Positions 1-4,227 of a stretch of 5,552 nt of DNA are shown one piece after another; the stretch's first letter is position 1; each line of letters starts with the position of its first letter. Both the position numbers and the translations under genes were made by a program. Origin of the DNA: Candidatus Colwelliibacteriota bacterium (GTDB taxonomy: Bacteria > Patescibacteriota > Minisyncoccia > UBA6257 > Colwellbacteraceae); assembly GCA_028711965.1 (NCBI GenBank), contig JAQTRD010000036.1, positions 1 to 5,552 of the forward strand. Reading direction: 5' to 3'. Below the pieces are notes generated by a model. It was not told the origin of the DNA, ran no database searches, and saw only the letters and a list, made by a program, of their open reading frames with translations.

Positions 1-420
1 TCTCAACGGCGTAAAAATATGCAGAATATACGCTCAACAGGAACAAAAATTGAGCTTTTTGTTGCGCGTGAACTGAGAAGGCGGGGTATTTATTTTTCCA
101 GGAATGTGAAATCCATTATTGGGAAGCCCGATTTTGTCTTTAGAAAAAATAAAATAGCTGTTTTTATAGATTCTGATTTTTGGCATCAGCATCCTGCTCG
201 TTTTATTATGCCGAAAAGCAACAGAAAATATTGGAAAGAAAAGATAGCGAGAAACAAGCGGCGGGATAAAGAAGTTAATGCAGAGTTGAAAAAAAATGGC
301 TGGAAAATAGTCAGAATTTGGGAATATGATATAAGACAAAAATCCGCAAGAAGTCTGGGAAAAATATTAAAAAAGTTAAAGAACAAAAATTATGAAAGAA
401 AAAGTAGTATAATGTCCTAA
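1..420 (+). CDS. vsr: Vsr-like very short patch repair endonuclease, 5' end outside window
   Basis: Vsr enzymes nick DNA next to T:G mismatches left by deamination of 5-methylcytosine. An ATG exists at 19, but the six codons before it read SQRRKN in frame. Together with MQNIRSTGTKIE this matches the usual Vsr N-terminus (xxQRRxNMxxIRSxxTKxE), so the true start is probably left of the window. Counting from the ATG at 19, I see the PD motif GKPDFVF (D38, equivalent to the catalytic Asp), FIDSDFWHQH (51-58 region, H56), NRKYWKEKIARNKRRD (68-83) and the GWKIVRIWEYDI end (94-105). The zinc-binding cysteines of the E. coli type (GCFWH, WEC) are absent: Asp replaces the first and Tyr the last. I recall a DFWHG-type subfamily with this feature. 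The lysine-rich tail is poorly conserved. The stop overlaps the next start by one base, implying co-translation. A C5-methyltransferase partner would be expected upstream. Confidence 0.85.
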   Translation, partial: SQRRKNMQNIRSTGTKIELFVARELRRRGIYFSRNVKSIIGKPDFVFRKNKIAVFIDSDFWHQHPARFIMPKSNRKYWKEKIARNKRRDKEVNAELKKNGWKIVRIWEYDIRQKSARSLGKILKKLKNKNYERKSSIMS

Positions 421-800
421 TGAAGGATTACGATATTACTCTTCAGGAAATCAAGTCTCGCATCAAGCAATTCATCAAAGAACGGGACTGGGAACAATTC
501 CACTCCCCCAAGAATATAAGTATGTCCATAGCGATAGAAGCCGCAGAACTGATGGAGCATTTTCAGTGGCTTACTATAGAACAGTCAAAGCAACTGCTCA
601 AGAATAAGAAGAAACGGGAAGAAATCGAAGATGAGTTGGCTGACATAGCGATTTATATCATAGATTTCTGCAATCTGTTTAATATCGATATAGGGAAAAG
701 TATTGTCAGGAAGTTAGATAAGAGTGCGAAGAAGTATCCAGTTTACCTAGTTAAAGGTAAGTCGCACAAGTATACCTATTACAGGAAATTAAAAAGTTAA
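420..800 (+). CDS. MazG-like nucleotide pyrophosphohydrolase
   Basis: This is a small all-alpha NTP pyrophosphohydrolase of the MazG/dCTPase (RS21-C6) superfamily, 126 residues, a normal length for the single-domain form. These enzymes hydrolyse (d)NTPs to the monophosphate and pyrophosphate in the cytoplasm, as house-cleaning or to deplete dNTPs. The metal-binding signature is visible: E40xxE43 in SIAIEAAELMEHFQW and E72xxD75 in EIEDELADIAIYIIDFCN, with about 28 residues between the pairs. The N-terminal helix LQEIKSRIKQFIKERDWEQF and the PKNISMSIAIEAAEL turn are typical of the group. The start ATG shares its A with the stop codon of the Vsr-like gene (TAATG-type overlap) and has no clear Shine-Dalgarno of its own, so translation is probably coupled. 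The substrate cannot be told from sequence. A role in defence alongside the Vsr gene is inference; it could equally be housekeeping carried on an island. Confidence 0.85.
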   Translation: MKDYDITLQEIKSRIKQFIKERDWEQFHSPKNISMSIAIEAAELMEHFQWLTIEQSKQLLKNKKKREEIEDELADIAIYIIDFCNLFNIDIGKSIVRKLDKSAKKYPVYLVKGKSHKYTYYRKLKS

Positions 801-806
801 AAAAAC

Positions 807-833
807 GAAGTTCCGGAGAAGTTTCAGAACTTC
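807..833 (-). terminator. Hairpin, terminator-shaped on the minus strand
   Basis: GAAGTTC (807-813) and GAACTTC (827-833) form a perfect 7-bp stem with a 13-nt loop, 7 bp after the MazG-like stop codon. On the plus strand no T-run follows, so it is a poor terminator for the two upstream genes. On the minus strand the stem is followed by G and then seven Ts (complement of 799-805), the shape of an intrinsic terminator. No minus-strand gene is visible to the right, so it may be a relic or chance. An overlapping alternative stem, GTTTC (821-825) with GAAAC (835-839), is also possible. Confidence 0.3.
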
Positions 834-836
834 AGA

Positions 837-863
837 AACAACAACAATAATAATAATAATAAT
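837..863. repeat. (AAC)3(AAT)6 trinucleotide microsatellite
   Basis: Three AAC units are followed by six AAT units without interruption, 27 bp in all. It lies in the non-coding gap after the MazG-like gene. In one plus-strand frame it is a string of TAA stops, so it is not part of a coding sequence in that frame. Such tracts are prone to length change by slippage. No promoter spacing role could be shown. Confidence 0.9.
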
Positions 864-981
864 GGCTTGAGCTTTATGGTAGACCGATAGTCGAAGAATA
901 CATGGAGCTCTACGATAATTTAAACGGATTCTTTAAGATATTTTTTAAGTAGAGATCTATAAGCAGAATGTATGAGATAAC

Positions 982-1071
982 GGGGTCGCGTCTTTACACT
1001 TCGCAAGTGACAATTTGGCTGGCAGAATGAAGAACAGTTAATCGAACTGTCAACTGTAAAGACGCGACCCC
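982..1071. mobile_element. REP/MITE-like palindromic element, 90 bp, perfect 17-bp inverted ends
   Basis: The left arm GGGGTCGCGTCTTTACA (982-998) is the exact reverse complement of the right arm 1055-1071. Between them are two further hairpins: CACTT-CGC-AAGTG (997-1009, sharing two bases with the left arm) and ACAGTT-AATCG-AACTGT (1034-1050). The whole can fold as a long stem carrying two smaller stem-loops. There is no coding capacity. AAC lies directly outside both ends (979-981 and 1072-1074), which may be a 3-bp target duplication or chance. Ends of the GGGGTC...TTTACA kind recall REP-like sequences mobilised by REP-associated tyrosine (Y1/IS200-like) transposases. That assignment is from memory, and no transposase is in the window. 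A strong transcription-terminating or RNA-protecting stem would be an alternative or additional role. Confidence 0.7.
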
Positions 1072-1245
1072 AACGTCTTTCGATTAATAGCTTCCATTAT
1101 AGATAAGAATAAGCACTTGAAACACTACAAGAATGCCATGGATCCGTATTTGCTTTCTCTGGAAATGGTGCTTGAGCGTTTTATCATGTATCTTAAATCC
1201 GAGAAGGAGCAGAGCTTGATCATCGCCGAGAGCAGAGGAGAATAA
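1072..1245 (+). pseudogene. Remnant of a DUF3800-like protein gene
   Basis: An open frame without a start codon runs from the edge of the palindromic element to TAA at 1243-1245. It reads NVFRLIASIIDKNKH, then an MDPYLLSLEMVLERF stretch, then an IIAESRGE end. This resembles the middle of DUF3800 proteins (a family of unknown function with RNase H-like character), where an IDK..H segment, a PYxLALxxLLERF helix and an IIxESRGxxxD strand occur in this order. The N-terminal YLDESG part is missing, as is everything after ESRG, so about 57 codons remain of a protein that normally has 200 or more residues. The left break coincides with the palindromic element and the right break lies just before the next gene, suggesting that both arrived or rearranged here. 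The remnant is in the same frame as the following gene, separated only by TAA GCT. Confidence 0.6.
1234..1240 (+). promoter_or_regulatory. Shine-Dalgarno AGAGGAG for the tandem-domain ATPase gene
   Basis: AGAGGAG ends 8 nt before the ATG at 1249 and supports that start. It lies inside the last codons of the DUF3800-like remnant (the S-R-G-E codons), so the ribosome-binding site was apparently captured from, or preserved in, the decayed gene. No convincing sigma-70 promoter was recognised in the 450 bp upstream. Confidence 0.7.
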
Positions 1246-1248
1246 GCT

Positions 1249-3603
1249 ATGTGTTTACAAAAAAAATATTGTGCATTTTTAGATGATAATTGTAATAAAA
1301 AAATTGAATTTGATGAATTTAAGATTTTTTTTGCATATCCATCAGATCAACATATAAAGGGTTATATTAATGAAATTTGTAATTCAAATCAACTTGTAGG
1401 ATTAAAGTTATTCCCTTGGGAGAAATTAGCGGATACTGCGGGGATAGTTTTTTGTAAGGTTTGTCAAGAAATTGAAAGTTCTAGGGCTTTCGTGGCTGAA
1501 ATTACCTATTTGAATCAAAATGTACTTTTTGAATTGGGATATGCAATTGCGCGAGGAAAAACCCCGATACTTATTAGAGAGAAATCAAGAAATACCAAAG
1601 TGTTAGATATTTTTGCAGATGTGAAGTATTTAGAATACGATGATTTGAATGTGCTTGCAAAAAAAATATACAAATCAGCTTTTGAGAAGTCTTATTTTCC
1701 GGACCCTGCCGTTGAGAAAGAGCTCGAAAAAACCTTTTTTATCACTGCCGATGCAAATATGCCAGTTAAGAGGTTAATTTATGAACATTTGGAATTATTT
1801 TCTAAAGATACCTCTTTCAGTATTACAATTGATGATACTTCCGAAATTACAATACATAAACTCCTATATCTATTAAAAAACATTGAGGAAAGCAAATTTA
1901 TTGTATGTCATATGGTTGGAACTAACTTTAAACGATATAATGAAATTAATGCTCATGTTTCTTTTTTGGCAGGATATGCTTTAGGGAAAAGCAAGAGATT
2001 ACTTATTCTACAAGAATCTCCGGCTGACAAGATGATAGATTTACAGCAGATGCGGAAGGAATATTTTGGAAAAGACAAAGCGATAGATTATTTAGATAAA
2101 TGGTTAGCTCCTGAATGGAAAATGAGAAAGAAAGAACTCGAATTAAAAAAGAAAGAAAAGGAAACAACTTCTCTTTTTGAAAAATTGTCTATTGCATTAG
2201 GGCATCCAGCTGCAGAATACGATACTAATTTAAATAACTGTTTTATTCAAACATCTGCGTTTCGAGATGCAAAAAAATTAAGAAAGTATTTATTCTTAGG
2301 GAGAAGAGGTGCTGGGAAATCCGCTAACTTTTTCCAATTAAGCAAAAGCTTTTCTGAGCAGCTGAAAAATATTGTTGTAAGCATTTCCCCCGCAAAATTG
2401 CAAATAATTGGTTCAATAGATAAGTTGTATGAAACGGTTGGTAAAGGTAAGACGACGGCACTCTTTGAAATATTCTGGCAATTTGTTTTGTTGACAGAGA
2501 TTGCGATTAGATATCTTGAATATGAACAAGAGGGTGTTTTTTTAAAAGAGCCCGAGTTGACCATTAAGGTCTCAAAGTTGTTAGCCGAACACAAGATTCT
2601 CACTGATGTTTCATTCGATGTAAGATTTAATAACTTAATTGATCAGTTTTGTATAGTTGCTTTGGCAAGTAATCCAAGCGAGATAAGAACACAAATTCTA
2701 CAAAATTTTTACAAGTCATATTTCTCTGAATCGAAAAAGATTATAGTTGAAATTACTCGTAATCACCCAGTAACAGTTTTAATTGATAATTTAGATAGAG
2801 ATTGGGATGTGGAGAATATGTTAAGTATTTCGTCTCTAATAAATTCTCTTTTAGATGTAATGGACAAAATTAATTTAAATAAAATTTTTGGAGAGTGTAA
2901 AATTATTACCTTTTTAAGAACGGATATTTATCAACAGTCTTCGAAGCTCGATGCAGATTTTGATAAAAGACAATATCTGTCACTTTCTTGGGATAGAGAG
3001 CTTTTATTACAAGTTGTCGGTGAAAGAATAGCTTTGGCAAAAGGGAAGTGTTCTTCTGACTCTAGAAAATTATGGGAATCAACTTTTGGTTTTAAGAACG
3101 ATAAAATACCCGATTCATTTGAATTTGTTATTAAAAGAACAATGCTTAGACCTAGAGATATTTTGTATTTTTGTTCAATAATTTTAGATCAAGCTAATAG
3201 GCGATCAGTGTTATCTGTTGATGAATATATTTTGATAGAAGCCGAAAGAATTTTTTCGGATTATTTATTGAAAAATCTTACTGTTGAATACGGAATTGGA
3301 TATCCAAGCATTGAGGATATTTGTATAGCATTGTTTCTGGGCAAAAACAACTATATAACCGATGAGGAGCTGAAGAAAAGGTTTAAAGATGAGATGGGCG
3401 GGGCGTATCATTACGGTCTTGAAGATATAATTAAATTTTGTTTTGATGCTGGGGTGATGGGAATTAGTTTTAATGAAAAAGAGTATTTCTCGTTTGAGAA
3501 TAATGATTATGTTTTAACTATGAATCAAGCTAAGGATTCATCAAACTATTACTATTGTATACATCCAGGATTACACCGAGTTTTGTCGATAAGAAAAAAT
3601 TAG
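1249..3603 (+). CDS. Tandem NDT/TIR-like domains fused to Sll1717/KAP-like P-loop ATPase; candidate defence protein
   Basis: This is a 784-residue cytoplasmic protein with no signal peptide or membrane segment seen. Domain 1 (about 24-145) begins with the strand FKIFFAYPSD and has NQNVLFELGYAIARGKTPILI (89-109). That is the hallmark of nucleoside 2-deoxyribosyltransferase/TIR-like folds, with E95 as candidate catalytic Glu. Domain 2 (about 162-280) repeats the layout (FFITAD at 162-167; HVSFLAGYALGKSKRLLIL at 235-253), but L239 replaces the Glu, so it is probably a non-catalytic sensor or partner. A Lys/Glu-rich helical linker follows (about 290-305). The ATPase has Walker A GRRGAGKS (351-358), Walker B VTVLIDNLD (508-516), sensor-like FLRTDIY (555-561), LSWD (579-582) and LRPRDILYF (633-641), as in Sll1717/KAP-type NTPases. 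The C-terminus is probably winged-helix-like. By analogy with TIR-STAND proteins, the ATPase would sense infection and unleash NAD or nucleotide cleavage; this is inference. The gene is visibly more AT-rich than the RiPP core and radical SAM genes to its right. Confidence 0.8.
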   Translation: MCLQKKYCAFLDDNCNKKIEFDEFKIFFAYPSDQHIKGYINEICNSNQLVGLKLFPWEKLADTAGIVFCKVCQEIESSRAFVAEITYLNQNVLFELGYAIARGKTPILIREKSRNTKVLDIFADVKYLEYDDLNVLAKKIYKSAFEKSYFPDPAVEKELEKTFFITADANMPVKRLIYEHLELFSKDTSFSITIDDTSEITIHKLLYLLKNIEESKFIVCHMVGTNFKRYNEINAHVSFLAGYALGKSKRLLILQESPADKMIDLQQMRKEYFGKDKAIDYLDKWLAPEWKMRKKELELKKKEKETTSLFEKLSIALGHPAAEYDTNLNNCFIQTSAFRDAKKLRKYLFLGRRGAGKSANFFQLSKSFSEQLKNIVVSISPAKLQIIGSIDKLYETVGKGKTTALFEIFWQFVLLTEIAIRYLEYEQEGVFLKEPELTIKVSKLLAEHKILTDVSFDVRFNNLIDQFCIVALASNPSEIRTQILQNFYKSYFSESKKIIVEITRNHPVTVLIDNLDRDWDVENMLSISSLINSLLDVMDKINLNKIFGECKIITFLRTDIYQQSSKLDADFDKRQYLSLSWDRELLLQVVGERIALAKGKCSSDSRKLWESTFGFKNDKIPDSFEFVIKRTMLRPRDILYFCSIILDQANRRSVLSVDEYILIEAERIFSDYLLKNLTVEYGIGYPSIEDICIALFLGKNNYITDEELKKRFKDEMGGAYHYGLEDIIKFCFDAGVMGISFNEKEYFSFENNDYVLTMNQAKDSSNYYYCIHPGLHRVLSIRKN

Positions 3604-3653
3604 GAACCTATAATGGTCGGGTTTGTCAAGACCAATAATAAAGGATTTTAAGG
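3604..3653 (+). other. Spacer after the ATPase gene with weak hairpin
   Basis: TGGTC (3614-3618) can pair with GACCA (3630-3634) across an 11-nt loop, starting 11 bp after the stop codon. No T-run follows, so it is not a convincing intrinsic terminator. No gene is seen here. Confidence 0.3.
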
Positions 3654-3686
3654 TGGAAAGCCGTTTTTGCACTTTCCAGCAAAAAC
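3654..3686 (+). promoter_or_regulatory. Two overlapping, mutually exclusive hairpins in the leader of the RiPP cassette
   Basis: TGGAAAG (3654-3660) is complementary to CTTTCCA (3672-3678), giving a 7-bp stem with an 11-nt loop. GTTTTTGC (3663-3670) is complementary to GCAAAAAC (3679-3686), giving an 8-bp stem with an 8-nt loop. The arms interleave. As a pseudoknot there would be no nucleotide left to cross the first stem, so the two hairpins should exclude each other. This resembles a small RNA switch or attenuator about 120 nt before the precursor start. It does not match a riboswitch class I know, and no T-run follows. Confidence 0.4.
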
Positions 3687-3792
3687 CTTATTGTTTGAAG
3701 ACGCAAATAACGCTGAGGCAATGAATAGCAGGAATAAACTTCGTGAAAACAAATAAGTTTTTGGCGTAGTAAATCTTTTTGGTTGTTTTAAC

Positions 3793-3799
3793 AAGGAGG
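3793..3799 (+). promoter_or_regulatory. Strong Shine-Dalgarno AAGGAGG for the Cys-rich peptide gene
   Basis: AAGGAGG sits 5 nt before the ATG at 3805. It is the best ribosome-binding site in the window, fitting high expression of a precursor peptide relative to the enzyme that follows, whose site is weaker. Confidence 0.85.
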
Positions 3800-3804
3800 C
3801 GCAA

Positions 3805-4227
3805 ATGCAAGGTAGAGATGTGCAGTTGATAAAAGCGTTCTTGAAAGATAGAGATCGAGAAACATCAAAAAAGATTAGTAAATATTTAAGTAAATTGAAG
3901 AAAAACGAAATTGAAAACATAGCTGACATTAAAGAATTTGTCCGCAAAAATCGAATGGAATTAAAAACTGTAGGTGAAAAACAAAAGATGCATAGTTCGT
4001 GCGAAAACGGCTATTGCGCGAATATCGTGTGTAATTTTGTTGCATGCGTAAGCAACTCCGATTGTAAAAATGGAGCATGCAGCCAAAATGGCTGTTCGGC
4101 AGCTGCCGGATGCTATATTGGCCGTATTTCTGGCTGTAGCGCGCAGCCTACTTGTGGCGTTTCGGCGTGTCACTCTAATGCAGGTGGTGATTGTGGAAAT
4201 GAGAGTTGCTCTTCCCTTGTTTCATAA
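3805..4227 (+). CDS. Cys-rich RiPP precursor-like peptide (13 Cys, mostly CX4/CX5 spacing)
   Basis: This is a 140-residue two-part protein. Residues 1-65 contain no cysteine and are very rich in Lys, Arg, Glu and Asp. They look helical (for example DRETSKKISKYLSKLKKNE) and would serve as a leader for enzyme recognition. Residues 66-140 have 13 cysteines, at 66, 71, 76, 81, 87, 92, 97, 103, 111, 117, 122, 130 and 135, so the steps are 5,5,5,6,5,5,6,8,6,5,8,5. Gly, Ser, Ala and Asn fill the gaps, and NG-C type motifs recur (CENGYC, CKNGAC, CSQNGC). No signal peptide or double-Gly cleavage site is seen. The next gene is a radical SAM/SPASM protein overlapping by 29 bases, the usual setting for sactipeptide or ranthipeptide precursors, where Cys sulphur is bonded to a nearby residue. 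The core is longer than typical sactipeptide cores. An unmodified metal-binding Cys-rich protein is the main alternative. I cannot assign a named family. Confidence 0.8.
   Translation: MQGRDVQLIKAFLKDRDRETSKKISKYLSKLKKNEIENIADIKEFVRKNRMELKTVGEKQKMHSSCENGYCANIVCNFVACVSNSDCKNGACSQNGCSAAAGCYIGRISGCSAQPTCGVSACHSNAGGDCGNESCSSLVS
4182..4190 (+). promoter_or_regulatory. Probable Shine-Dalgarno AGGTGGTGA for the radical SAM gene
   Basis: This purine-rich run lies inside the end of the peptide gene, 8 nt before the ATG at 4199. It is weaker than the site of the peptide gene. Because the start lies inside the peptide gene, translation is probably coupled to it. In-frame GTG codons at 4187 and 4193 are possible alternative starts. 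Confidence 0.45.

Noticed and set aside
863..952. Open frame reading WLELYGRPIVEEYMELYDNLNGFFKIFFK before a TAG stop, directly after the AAT repeat.
   Set aside because: It is only 29 codons long, has no ribosome-binding site, follows an in-frame TAA within the microsatellite, and matches no family I recognise. It may be another gene scrap, but I cannot support it as a feature.
837..1071. Possible CRISPR array or tandem repeat region in the gap.
   Set aside because: There are only one microsatellite and one inverted repeat. No regularly spaced direct repeats or spacers are present.
3611..3636. TTGACA on the minus strand near 3623-3628 with a TATAGG-like box, considered as a promoter.
   Set aside because: The spacing is about 11 bp, too short for a sigma-70 promoter, and there is no minus-strand gene for it to serve.
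3651..3756. Plus-strand frame after a TAA at 3648-3650, ending at TAA and containing KTLLFEDANNAEAMNSRNKLRENK.
   Set aside because: There is no good start or Shine-Dalgarno, and it overlaps the interleaved hairpins. It might be the tail of a lost gene, but there is no recognisable similarity.
3648..3947. Minus-strand frame of 99 codons across the peptide leader.
   Set aside because: It is antisense to the peptide gene, which has a strong ribosome-binding site, and its hydrophobic, Phe- and Ser-rich translation is typical of the complement of a Lys/Glu-rich coding strand.
4080..4148. Several small palindromes within the Cys core, such as CGGCAGCTGCCG (4097-4108), CAGCCA-AAA-TGGCTG (4080-4094) and GGCTG-CAGCC (4132-4148).
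   Set aside because: They lie in coding sequence that repeatedly uses GGC TGT and GC-rich Ala/Ser codons, so they are probably by-products of the amino-acid composition rather than a recombination or regulatory site.
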